Assembly (NCBI GenBank): GCA_963575745.1
Contig: CAUYUJ010014593.1
Span: forward strand, 1,073,834-1,137,833
Length of the DNA stretch: 64,000 bases
Origin: Prorocentrum cordatum
Lineage: Eukaryota; Sar; Dinophyceae; Prorocentrales; Prorocentraceae
Reading direction: 5' to 3'
Shown piece after piece: positions 42,779-52,986 of this stretch. Numbering within the stretch: the stretch's first letter is position 1; the number at the start of each line of letters is the position of its first letter. Below the pieces are notes generated by a model. It saw only the letters and a list, made by a program, of their open reading frames with translations. It was not told the origin of the DNA and searched no databases. A program made the position numbers and the translations under genes.

Positions 42779-43658
42779 CTAAATGCTTGTTTTTGGCCGC
42801 GGAACGCCCGCATGCATGACCTCGCTGCACAACACTATGCCCTCGTCGCCACCCTTCTCCGTGACGGCCCTCGACAGCACGGCGCATACCTGGCCGATGA
42901 TGACGTCTTTGCGGAGTTGAGCGGCTTCCGCCGCGAGCTGGATGACCTTCGCCCTGAGGTCTAGCACCAGGCCTTCGAGCTCGACGACGCCCTCGCAGTA
43001 GCCGGCCTTCGCCTCGATCTCCACGCCGATGCCTGGGTGAAGCCGCCCTCCGAGACCGCTGGGCGCCGTGCCTATGGTCTGCCCCGCCAGCGCCTCCATC
43101 TGCAGGTCATCTCGTGCACGCTGGAGCCACCGCACGGGCTGAAGATGTGGAAATTCTGCATACCAGAAACGCCAGAAAACCTCACCGACAGAAGCTGCTC
43201 CGTGGCGCTGTCGTGCGTCGAGGCGCTGCTGTCTCCGCAGCTGGCCGCGTCACCTCGTAACCAGCGCCCGAACTCCTCCGCGATCTCCGAGGCAAGCCCG
43301 GGGTGCCGCAAGATGCTGGACGCAACGTCCAGCTCCCGGGCGCGCCAGGCCAGCGCGTTGGGGAGCTTCCTGCCCGTCTTGCGGAATGCCTTGGTACCCT
43401 TCGCGTAGGTCATCTTGCCGAGCACGGCGACGATCTCACATGACGCACCAAGGAGCCGCTCCGCCTCACGCCCGAGCCCAGGACGATCCACGCCGTCGCA
43501 TGGTTCCGCTGACGAGGGCCCCTTCGGCGGGGTGCTGGGCGTCACGGGGTCCGGTGCCATGGCCAGCTCGACCGCCCTGCGGGCCGCCGCCTTGCGCTCC
43601 ACCGACCGCAGCTGGGAGCCCGCGATGGCGCCAAGGGCGGCCGCCAGGGGGGCCATGA
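42779..43658 (-). pseudogene. Retroposed SL-bearing gene copy, unknown protein
   Basis: First ATG after the relic spliced leaders is at 43658 (minus), opening MAPLAAALGAIAGSQLRSVE. The frame runs about 195 codons with a moderate composition: GREAERLLGASCEIVAVLGK, TYAKGTKAFRKTGRKLPNAL and ILRHPGLASEIAEEFGRWLR. A stop is reached at 43072, but the frame from 43135 continues with a Val/Glu/Leu helix-rich sequence (VELEGLVLDLRAKVIQL, AAEAAQLRKDVI), so one frameshift near 43100 probably splits one gene. I do not recognise the family. The helix-rich C-terminus and presence of a leader suggest a once-expressed cellular mRNA. Confidence 0.55.
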
Positions 43659-43699
43659 TGCCAGCGCGCCTCGAGAGCGCGCGCCGCCGCCAGCTCAGC

Positions 43700-43746
43700 G
43701 CCAAAATGGCTTGAGCCAAAATGGCTTGAGCCAAAATGGCTACGGA
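43700..43746 (-). other. Relic spliced-leader cluster: one exact dinoSL plus two truncated copies
   Basis: On the minus strand 43746-43725 is an exact 22-nt dinoflagellate spliced leader (T then CCGTAGCCATTTTGGCTCAA then G). It is followed by CCATTTTGGCTCAAG (43724-43710) and CCATTTTGGC (43709-43700). The truncated copies begin right after the leader's internal AG, as predicted when an older genomic leader is used as a trans-splice acceptor. Identity of the first unit to the known leader is from memory of the published consensus. Indicates at least three rounds of expression and re-insertion. Confidence 0.95.
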
Positions 43747-43860
43747 TGAGGAGGAGGAGGCGGAGGAGGAGGAGGAGGAGGAAGAAGACGAGACAAACAA
43801 AGGAGGAGGGGAAGAGGAGGAGGAGGAGGAAGAAGAGCAGCAGGAGGAGGGGAGGGGGAC
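43747..43860. repeat. GGA/GAG-rich tract
   Basis: Purine-rich GAGGAG array with a short non-repeat centre (ACGAGACAAACAAAGG), directly upstream (minus sense) of the SL relics. Confidence 0.85.
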
Positions 43861-43869
43861 AACTATACA

Positions 43870-44648
43870 ATGGTGAACTCAGCCACTGCTTCTTGCTGTG
43901 TGCGTGGCGCGTTTCCATTTGGGTTCAGGACGGTTCTAGCCATAACTCGCTCCAGTGCCACCCCAATATTCCCCACCACCTACGTATATTGCAAGCCCAA
44001 CGCCATGTCTTTCCGTGTTTGGTTGTGTACACCTCTGATACGTTCCCGTGCCAACTTCGGGGTAAGAGTACTTGGTTGGGGCCCCCTATCGGCCGTAAAC
44101 TTCCACCCCCCAAGCTTTGCTCGCCCCCAAACCGCTCTCCCAAACTTTGAGGTATGTGTTATCATTTATTTTTTTCCTGCCGACTCCAATCACTTTCCTT
44201 CGTGTCGAATCTGGAATCTCCGCTGGCTAAAAAATTCGGATAGAACCGTCACGTCGCAGAATGCAGTCAACCCGTGTAATAAGGACGCCCGATAAGGATG
44301 CAAGGACCTTGGAAACTCATATCGATACTTTGCGAGCGGGGTGCGGCCAACGAAAGCGGCCAAGGATGGGCCGAAGGGGAAGGATGCAAGGGGGACGGAC
44401 CTTAGAAAATTGATCATTCTCACTATCAGGGTTGACTGTAACGGCAAACTCTGCGTTACGTTCGAACACGGCGCGATGATGTTTAGATTCCTTTGGTCTT
44501 GTTGTGGCACTGGTATGTGTGTACGTCTGAGGACCCGTTCTATGCTTGTGTCGGGAATAATTGATCCAACTTCCCCCAACACTTGCCTCCATGTAGCCAC
44601 CAACTCTACTAAGAACCACGCGCGCGCGCTTCGCGCGCGTTCTAGCAA
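43870..44648 (-). pseudogene. Restriction-like-endonuclease domain of the element C family, copy 2
   Basis: LVELVATWRQVLGEVGSIIP and THIPVPQQDQRNLNIIAPCS (44648-44190) match DLVAAWRQVFREAGGQIPDR and the IPVPEGDMRRVDLV block of element C. Further down, in another frame, PKLARERIRGVHNQTRK and MALGLQYT (44165-43980) match PTLARERTQDLHGRVRRW and TLGLQHWW. The catalytic RRVD Asp position reads RNLN, so the site is lost. Frameshifts between the pieces. Only the C-terminal third of the element is present. Confidence 0.65.
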
Positions 44649-44804
44649 GCACCCGCGCTCGACAACAAAACATCTCTACATCTGCACGAATATACGCAAC
44701 GTTGCGACAACAATGGCAATCATATTCTCAGAGAGCCAAGGATGGAAACCCCACCACAAGCCCCCCCTTTTTAATCCTTCTGTTTTTTGGGGTGTGCTCC
44801 TCCT

Positions 44805-44945
44805 TCTTCTGCTCCTCCCTCTTCTCGTCTGTAGCCGTGTCCTCCTCATCCTCCCCATCCTCCTGCTTGGGGTCTCCCCCTCCTCCTCCTCCTCCTCCTC
44901 CTCCTCCTCCTCCTCGTCGTCATTCTCCTCCTCATCCTCCTTCTC
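44805..44945. repeat. CCT pyrimidine tract
   Basis: CTCCTC repeats with a purer stretch at 44880-44915. Confidence 0.85.
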
Positions 44946-45631
44946 TCCGCCCCCAACTTGGGGTTGCTTTTAAGCCGCCCGGGCCTTTCCCTGCTCCCCA
45001 TCTCTGTCCAAGCCCGCTCCCTCCTCCTCGTCGGCGTTGTGCTGCAGGGAGGAAGGAGGAAGGAGGAGGAGTAGGATGAGGTCTGGGCGCATCCATACAT
45101 TCATTACCCCTGGGTATGCAGCCCCCTAGATGAAACCATGTTTGCCGCAGAGATCGCGGAACAGATGGCTTGCATCCCGTTAGGGCGCGGGGTGGGAGGG
45201 GTGGTGGCAGCGGCGGCGTCCTCCTCTGGCACTCCTGGGGCATAGTGGCCCTGGAAGCAGCAAATCTTTGCCCCAACCCCCGAATTTCCAAAGATCTGAC
45301 CCTTGGTGGTCAAAACGCTTGAAAAGGACTGGCCCACCGAAACGGAAGAACACGGCGTTGGACTCGGAAGTGGATCAAGAAACAGAAGACACGACGGCCC
45401 TGTCGTTTCCAGGGCCTGCTGGGCCCTGGAGACCTCGAGAGCCAGGCGCGGAAGGCATTTTTTTCTGCGCGACCTCTCACTGCAGGGGGGCAGCGGGCGC
45501 AGCCCTGGCGGCCGCCCGCAGCTGCCGCCGACGCTCGTAGAGCGCGATCACCACCGCGTGGGCGAGGTTCAGCGACGGGTTTTGGCCCTCCTGGGGAACT
45601 GGAAGCCTCCTAGATGGGGTCAGAGAAGACT

Positions 45632-45780
45632 GGGTCGGAGGATCGCGCCGCATCGTCAATGTATCACCGATGCATCGGCGACAACGGCAATGTATTGGCC
45701 ACGTCGGCGTGGAGAAGTTCGGGCTCCACATCGAGCCGCATCGCCGATGCATCGGCGATGCGGCGCCATCCTCCGACCCC
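45632..45780. repeat. Fold-back element with 30-bp perfect palindrome
   Basis: Left arm from 45632 (GGGTCGGAGGATCGCGCCGC) is complementary to the right arm ending at 45780. Inside lies a perfect 30-bp palindrome at 45735-45764, centred on CGATGCATCG. ATCGCCGAT / ATCGGCGAT words are shared with the fold-back elements at 1518-1724 and 56458-56646. Confidence 0.75.
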
Positions 45781-46147
45781 ATGCGCACCGACACCATCTG
45801 GGAGGCCTAAAGGAACGGACGGCGAGGGGGAGGGGGTTGGAGGCCGCACGGGGGTCTGAAGTGGTTCGGGCCTTAGAAAATCGGCCAGGAAACGGGAAAA
45901 AAGGGACGAGGCCCAGACCCCAGAATCTGTCCCGGGACCCCTCCCGGGGTCCATTCTGGTGCAGGCTTCCAGCCCGAATTCCTTCTCCACGGCCCCTGGG
46001 CCTGAAAATGGCCCCCAAAGCCCGACAAAGGCAACGCACTGCGTCGAACCCAACACCTCGAACGTCTCCCCCCTTTTCCGTATTACCAGAACCAATGCCG
46101 GGCCACCCCAGACCCCCCGGCCAGCTCCAACTCTGCTCTGACACCAG

Positions 46148-46232
46148 TTGGTCGGGAGGAGGAGGAAGAGGAGGAGGAGGAGGAGGAGGAGAAGGAGGAG
46201 AAGGAGGAGGAGGAGGAGGAGGGGGAGGGTGA
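46148..46232. repeat. GGA/GAG microsatellite
   Basis: AGGAGGAGG array with occasional GAAGGAG. Confidence 0.85.
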
Positions 46233-46524
46233 AGGGGAGAATGGGCACCGACTCGGAGTGCGGTCAAGGGGGGGGTGAAAGGGCAGCAAGAGAAGCAGCG
46301 TCACGTGTGCGCTGGCTCTTGGTGCGAGAGGGGTTGGCGCGGGGCAGGAGGAGTATAGGGCGGAGGGAGGGTCCCCTGTGGGGGCCATCCAGGGGTGGGC
46401 GGACGGGTGTGGGGGGATATCGGGGGGGCGACGAGCGAACGTACGACGAGCGAACGGCGAACGCTGTGGTCGGGGGGGGCGGCGCACGAACTCAAGAACG
46501 AAAAGCCGCCGAAGCGTTTCAGTC

Positions 46525-46535
46525 TGACTCGTCGT

Positions 46536-46579
<44 letters not shown>

Positions 46580-46605
46580 TCGTCGTCGTCGTCGTTGTCC
46601 GTCGC
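46525..46605. repeat. CGTCCT hexamer then CGT array
   Basis: About seven (TCGTCC) hexamers pass into (GTC)n, showing a repeat-unit switch. Confidence 0.8.
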
Positions 46606-47095
46606 CCCCCCCTTCCCTGGGTCCTCCCTCTTAAGCGTTCCAGCCAGAAAGAAATCGAGCAACGTCGTAATCGAATCGAAGGAAAAGAAACCCATTTCCT
46701 TTGATCCCCTTCAGCCGGGGGTGGGTGGGTGGTTAGGGAGGGGTAGGGGGGTCCCAAGTGTGGTCCTGGGGGTTGCGATCTCCCCCCCCCAGGAATGAGC
46801 ACACCTCCCTGGGAAAAAACCCTTTGATTTTTCGCCTGCCAGACGCCTCGAGCTTGTAACCGCGGTTTGCTCCAAATTCCTCTCGCCAGAATCTCCACCA
46901 TAAGGGGGCCGAGGGCATCTTCTCCCGAGCCTGGCGGCGGTCCAGAACGGCCCAGAATCGACTCAGCATAACGTTCTGGCACGGTTTGGCTTAGAAATGA
47001 AACGTACTATGGTGTTCTGGCTAGATTTCAGCCCTCGCAGATCCAGGAATGAGACTCACGTGGCGTTCTGGCTCGATTTGGTTCAGAAATGCGAC
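46606..47095. other. No recognised gene
   Basis: Short frames only. Near 46970-47090 the word ACGTTCTGGC(A/T) with GATTTGGTTCAGAAATG(A/C) recurs, an early diverged part of the following tandem array. Confidence 0.4.
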
Positions 47096-47099
47096 TCAC

Positions 47100-47400
47100 T
47101 ATTATGTGTTAGCTTGGTTTTAGCTGAAATGCCTCCTGGGGCTCGAATCCTATGTGTTTGACGTATGTTCCTATACATTGCCCCTCTCCTCTAGCTCGAT
47201 GCCGATGTGTTTTACGTAAGTAAGTGCCTACATGTTGCCGCTCTCCTGGGGATCGAACCGCATTTGTTTTACGTATGTTCCTATCGATGTCCCATTCCTG
47301 GGGCTCGCGTCCTACGTGTTTGGGTCTGCTCTATAGATCGGCTCTTTCCTCGGATTCGAATCTTAGTATGCTTTGCGTGTGCTCATATTATATATGTATA
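47100..47400. repeat. ~55-bp satellite, block 1
   Basis: Units near GTGTTTTACGTATGTTCCTA, then TGCCCCTCTCCTGGGGCTCGA and ATCCTAT. About five to six diverged copies. The same satellite resumes at 48440. Confidence 0.75.
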
Positions 47401-47679
47401 TTAGCATACGCACCGCTCCGAGGGAGTAGAGCTCAGATGCGATTAATGCGTACGCGGCGCGTTCGCGATTTTTCTGGCCGTTTCGCTAGGGACAGCCTCG
47501 ACATTCTGAAAATCGGTGGCACCCCTCACGCAGATCGTGACGTCTGGGTCCAACAACACATGGGAGTTTCAACATTTTAACATAAAACCTTCAAATGCAC
47601 ATGATAATTCCAATAATTTTGACCCCGATTCTCAGAGAATGGCGGTTTAGCCTGAAACATCCTCCCAACATCGAGCCCC

Positions 47680-48160
47680 GACGTACCCTCCGGTACCCCA
47701 GACCCCGCCTCGGAGCCTCCTTGGGGCCTCCTGGAACCTCCTGGGGCCTCCTGGGGCTTTCTGAACCTTCTGGTACCCTGGAGCCCGCCTCGGAGCCTTC
47801 TGGGGGTCTCCTGAAACCTCCTGGGGCCTCCTGGGGCCTCCTGCTGCCTCCTGGAGCCTCTTGGGGCCTCCTGAAGTCTCCTGGGGTCTCCTGGCTGAGG
47901 CCGCCTGGGGCCTCCTGGGGCCTGAGAACTACATGCACACACAGAGACACAAATCACGCCCAACACATCACACGCTAGACAAACATAACACACACACACA
48001 CACACACACGCACACAACGCCTACAACGCACAAAAAGCACGCACAACACAGAGCTTATACATCACACACACACAACACTCACAATCCTGGGGCCTCCTGG
48101 AGCCTCTTCTGGTATCCAAGTCGGGCCTCCTGAGGCTTCCTGGGGGGCCCTGGTACACAC
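47680..48160. repeat. CCTCCTGGGGCC minisatellite with CA-rich insert
   Basis: 12-bp units (CCTCCTGGGGCC and variants such as CCTCTTGG, TTCTGG) at 47680-47935 and again at 48085-48150. Between them lies ACAC-rich sequence (47935-48080) with (CA)n at 47990-48010. The block separates two parts of the ~55-bp satellite. Confidence 0.75.
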
Positions 48161-48269
48161 ATCGCAGCAGGTGTGGCAACCCCACTTGCGCTCGAGTGCG
48201 ACTTCGCTGTTACATGACACTCCTGCTTCAAACGCCCCTTCAGTTTTTTGTTTGAGCCTGGGCACACAC

Positions 48270-48658
48270 GTGCCACTTGTATATATATATATATATATAT
48301 ATGTATTTCCCCTTTCCAGGGGCATTCTTATGTATGTGTATATATATATATATACATCTCTATATATGTATATGTGTTGTACCTTTCCTCTATATATTCA
48401 TATACTTATGTATCTACATCAATCTATATCGATTGTCCTCCACGGTGGCTCGGACTCGATGTGGGGGCTCGAATCCGATGTGGTTGATGCATGTTCTTCT
48501 AAGTTGTCCATGTCGCGGGCCCGCAACCCAAGCGTTTCACTTACGTTCATGCCAATTGCCCTTCTCCTGGTGCTCAATTCTTATGTGCTTGATGACCGTC
48601 CCTATAGATTGCCCCTTGTCCTGGGGCTCGGATCCCATGGTATATGTATGTATGTATG

Positions 48659-48700
<42 letters not shown>

Positions 48701-48710
48701 CTGCCCCTCT
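48270..48710. repeat. AT and TATG microsatellites
   Basis: (AT)n at 48278-48303, 48332-48370 and 48662-48697, with (TATG)n just before the last. Between them the satellite already resumes (from about 48440). Confidence 0.85.
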
Positions 48711-49535
48711 CCTGGGGCATGAACTCAATGTGCTTTACGTACGTGCCGATCGGTTGTCCTTCTCTTGTGGGTGCCTAACGGTTACCCCTTTCCTCTGGCG
48801 CGAATCCTAAATGTTTTACGTATACGCCGATATCTTGCCCGTCTCGTGCGACTCGAATCCTGAATGCTTTACGTGTATGCGTATGTATTGCCCCTCTCCT
48901 GTGGTTCGTATTTTGTATGTTTATGTCTGTGCCTCTAGGTTGCCACTTTCCTGGGGCTCGAGCCCTATGAGTTTTTCGGATGTGTGGCTCGAATGCTGTG
49001 TGTTCACGTGTGTGCCTATACATTGCCCCTCTCCTGTGGCTCGAATTATGTGTGTTCTTAAGTATGTGACTGCAGACTGCCACTCCCCTGCGACTCGAAT
49101 CCTGTGCTTTACGTCTGTGCTTAAATATTGCCACTGTCCTGTGGCTGAAATCTTAGATGTGTGTGCGTGTGTGTGTGCGTGTGTGTGTGCGTGTTGCGTA
49201 TGTGCCTATCTATTGCCCCTTTCGTGGGGCTCGAATCCTACGCGTGGCTCGAGTCCTGTGTAGGTGTATGTGCATGTAGAATGTTCCTTTCCTGTGGCTC
49301 GAGTTCTGTGTTTTACGTACGTGCCTACGGATTGCCCCTCTCCTTTACGTATGCGCCTACAAATTACCCCTACCGTGTGGCTCGAATCCTATGTGTTTGA
49401 CCCGTGTGCCTACATTGCTCCTCTCCTGCGGCTTGAGCCCTACATGTTGCACGTTTTCGCAGGTCGATTGCCCCTCTATTGGAATTCGGACCTTGAATGT
49501 TTTACACATGTGCCTATCTTTGTTCCCCTCTTATG
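48440..49535. repeat. ~55-bp satellite, block 2
   Basis: About 18-20 diverged units of TGCCCCTCTCCTGTGGCTCGA, (A)TCCTATGTG and TTTTACGTATGTGCCTA. A GTGT-rich interruption lies at 49155-49200. Open frames of 118-178 codons result from the repeat and carry no domain. Confidence 0.8.
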
Positions 49536-49539
49536 TGCT

Positions 49540-50690
49540 ATCCGTAGCCGTTATGGTCCCATGGCAGCCAGGCTCTCGATTCAACGACTGTGGCCCCCCG
49601 CCATGCTGCCCAAATTCCCAGAAACGGCAAACGATGAGCGTTTGGCTTCTCTGCGCCATTCCGTCCGCGATCACCTTGCGGATTTGGCTTCTCGGCCCAC
49701 CTCGTGTTTCATGTTTTTTCGCTGCGCGGCGTAATGATGAAGAAGCGCGTTTTTATTTGTTTATCTACCAAAGCAAATTACGGCTTGTATATTTTCAACG
49801 CCAACATGCCCAACAAAGTATTGCCATGCGGACGCATCATCGTGGAAACAACGAAGATGAGAAACGTGCTGTCAACAATAAACAACACACAACGCTTGCG
49901 TCGGGAAAGCCCGGAAAATGATGCGCAACTTGCCGCCACCAATGCCATCAATTCCGCTTTGCAAATGCTGCAGGCAACGACGACAATACGACATTGTAAC
50001 TGCACTCGAAGCGGCCACATTGCGGTGCAATTCAAGTCGGCGTAAAGTGTGGGAGGCCAGGCCGACCTTGCTAGGCAAAACCAAAGATGGTGGCCACGAG
50101 TTTTTGGAAAACTGAAACCTGCAAGCCGAACTGCGGTCTTCCAAAATGGAGCCAACACGAACGACCGTGTGCGGGTTGCTGAAGTGCGCCGTTTTTGCGC
50201 CGGTCCTGGTGGTTCTGGCGACCCTGAGAAAGACATGATGTTCAATTTGGGCGCGGAATTGTCCCCTGGCGTCAGGTTTACAGGAAGCTTTAGGACGCTG
50301 CCCAATGCAGTCACGGATTCGTAGCAATGCGCTTGGAATGGCCGCCGCTTTCAAGCTGATGCAGTCGAATGGTTCGCAGAGACGTACTGACGACTCTGAA
50401 TACGACCGCTCGCCGGGGGATCTTGGCAGCGTCATGGGCCACCAAGAAACCACCTTTATGGGTCACGCAAATGGGCAACCGACATTTGTGAGCGCAGACG
50501 AGCCAACCCTGGGATTCTCTAGACGAGACTGGCAGGCGCGCCGCGGACGTGTTCGACGGCATAACCTACAAGTGCGGCTGTGAGTTGTGCACCCCGCGCA
50601 ATGCCATGATACAGGCTGCAACGTCAGGCAATTAGCCGCTCATCTTTTCGAACACGGGGCTGCTCAGCCTGTTGCGCCCATGCTCTCGCG
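49540..50690. other. No recognised gene; plus-strand ORFs
   Basis: The plus-strand frame from ATG 49561 gives MAARLSIQRLWPPAMLPKFP, a 57-codon ORF. The ORF 49704-50045 (113 codons) has a plausible composition (LYIFNANMPNKVLPCGRIIV, ATNAINSALQMLQATTTIRH) but no recognisable domain. Either may be part of an old retrocopy. Confidence 0.25.
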
Positions 50691-50696
50691 ACGACG

Positions 50697-50707
50697 GCGA
50701 CGTCGTT

Positions 50708-50753
<46 letters not shown>

Positions 50754-50775
50754 TCGTCATCGTCGTCGTCGTTGG
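50697..50775. repeat. GTC microsatellite
   Basis: About 22 (GTC) triplets with two CAT interruptions near the right end. Another similar array lies at 57715-57830. Confidence 0.9.
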
Positions 50776-51540
50776 GAGGGGCTTGGAAGCGGCCTGGGAG
50801 TCTGAACTGGTTGGGACCCCCGAACATTTTCCAAGAAAGAAATGAATCCTTTCAAAATCGGTTCCTGGGCCCCTCCCACGCGCTCCATCTGGTGCAGCTT
50901 TTCATCCCGGATCCGTTTTTGACGGTCGGGAAAAGGCACCAGTCCTGGGGCTACCTCAACCCACCCCCAGACGGCTCCAACCCTTCCAAAGCCTGGGTTG
51001 CTCTTAGCCTTCGTGCGAGCTGTACGGTCGGACCTAGGCCAGACGAGCATCCCTCAGGAACATGGGACCCTCCGTCGGCCAGAACGCACATAATATCCAA
51101 AGGCGCCCTCCCCAAGATGCACAAGCGCATCCAACGAACACGGAGAACACCAGGGTACCCTCCCCGAGCCGACCTCGCTCATATACACGTCGGTCATTTC
51201 TAGTCGCGCTCATTTCTAATTGGGCTCGCTTCTAAATGTTCCCGGCCCCCTAGTGGCCAGGAAGAGGCCCAGGACAGAACAATTAGAAATGAAAGGATCT
51301 TGGCCCCCCCAAATTTAAGAACTCTCGAAGAATCAGACATGAGCAGTGCGCACCTCTGCCCGACTGCAGGAGGGCGGGCGCAGGAGGGCCGCCGGCCTCT
51401 CCGAGCTCCCGCCGCCTCTCCGCGCCGCGCGCCAGCGGGCACTCGGCGCCCGGGATGTAGCACTGTCGGTCGCAGAGCCCCAGCAGCGCGCCGGGCAGCC
51501 CGCAGTCCTCGCGGGAGGGGGGGGACCGCCCTCGGCCGCC
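50776..51540. other. No recognised gene
   Basis: GC-rich from 51350 with Arg/Ala-rich frames. No domain or RNA gene seen. Confidence 0.35.
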
Positions 51541-51544
51541 TCCG

Positions 51545-51900
51545 CCGCCCGCGCGCCTCCCCTTCCTCCTCCTCGGCCCGCCCTCCTCCTCCTCCTCCTC
51601 CTCCTCCGCCTCCTCTTCCTCGTCCTCCTCGTCCTCCTCCTCCTCCTCGTCGTCCTCCTCCTCCTCGTCCTCCTCCTCTGCCTCCTCCTCCTCCTCCTCC
51701 TCCTCCTCGTCCTCCTCCTCCTCCTTCTCCTCCTCCTGCGCCTCCTCCTCCTTCTCCTCCTCCTCCTCTCCTCACTTTCCTCCTCCGCCGCCCCCCCTGC
51801 TTCCTCTCCTCCTCCTCCTCCTCCTTCTCCTCCTCCTCCTCCTCCTCCTCCTCCTCCTCCTCCTCCCCCTCGTCCTCCTCCCCCTCGTCCTCACCCTCCG
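51545..51900. repeat. CCT pyrimidine tract
   Basis: Over 350 bp of CCT/CTC with CGT variants. Long spurious frames on both strands. Confidence 0.9.
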
Positions 51901-52710
51901 CCGCCATTCGTTTTTCTTATGACGAACTCCACCCTGTCGCACCCTCTGACGTGTCGACAGGGCGGGCTGGGAGTTTCGCCTGAGCCTTCCTCAACATTCC
52001 TGATCCAGACACTTGAACATTGAAACAATTTCACACATGGAAGACGGGTCGTTTTCAAAACGTGGCTCTCACCTTGGCGCCGCATGCATTCTTTAAACAA
52101 TGTGCAAGGAGCTTCAGGGATGGCGGGCGTGCCGTTACAAAAATGTGGCTCTCGCCTTAGCGCCGCGCAAACTCGTCTTAAAAGTTAGCGACAGTTTCAC
52201 GAATGGAGGGCGGGCCGGTGTCAAAATGCAGCTCTCGCTTCAGCGCCGCGCACATTCATCTTGAGCGATTGCAGCAATTTCAAGTGTGGAGGGCGGATCG
52301 TTTTGAACATGTGGTCCTCGCCTCAGCGCTGCGCACATTCGTCTCAAACGTTAGCACCAATTTCGAATATTCGCATGGGTGAAATCCACAGAACGATGTG
52401 CTGGCACGATTTTTTGATCGTCAGGACGCAACAGAACACCGTGATTCGCGGTTTTGAATGCCAGGGACGGGTGTTCTGGCACGATTTCAAAATCGCCAGG
52501 ACGCAACAATCACGTTGATTCGCGACGTTGGAGTCACAGGAGTGGTGCTTTGGCACTGTTGAGGGTTCTCGGACGCTTGTCTTCCAATCGGGCACTTCCC
52601 GCACTGAGCATATTTCTTGTAGGGACCTATGACGAGGGAACTTGGAGGGAAGGTGACTAATTACATGGTTGATGTTTCTTGGGTTTGCATTGCTCCCTTT
52701 TTTTGCTCCT
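51900..52710. repeat. Dispersed composite repeat, copy 1
   Basis: Begins with GTCGCACCC...GGCGGGCTGGG-GTTTCGC, then four units of about 85 bp (GGCTCTCGCC(T)AGCGCCGCGCA, GGAGGGCGG), then TTCTGGCACGATTT-type words with CGCCAGGACGCAACA and GTTGATTCGCG, ending GATGTTTCTTGGGTT. The same blocks in the same order and orientation occur at 55045-55705. Each copy is bordered on both sides by a CCT tract. Confidence 0.75.
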
Positions 52711-52875
52711 TCTTCTTCTTCTTCTTTTCCTTCTCCTTCTCCCCCCGCCTCGCTCCGCCTCCTCCTCCTCCTCCTCCTCGTCCCGCCTCCCTCCACCTCC
52801 TCCTCTTCCTCCGCCCCCCCCCACCTCCATCCGCCTCCTCCATCCTTCTCCTCCCTCTTCCTCCTCCCTCATGGG
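52711..52875. repeat. CTT/CCT pyrimidine tract
   Basis: CTTCTT passing to CCTCCT and CCACCTCC; interrupted. Confidence 0.8.
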
Positions 52876-52986
52876 GCACTACCACAAGCCTCATACGGCC
52901 AACAAGCGATTTTCCTGGCACCGTACTAACTGCAGCTTCTTCGACGGCAAGCTTGTCAGCTGGCTGCTGACAGTCAGGGGGGCCAG

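Noticed and set aside
45303-46232. 309-codon plus ORF
   Set aside because: It runs through the fold-back element and ends in a GGA tract; no domain is visible.
49543-49564. Possible further relic spliced leader, TCCGTAGCCGTTATGG
   Set aside because: Only about 15 of 22 positions match, no tandem relic follows, and a 9-base exact match is expected by chance in a window this size.
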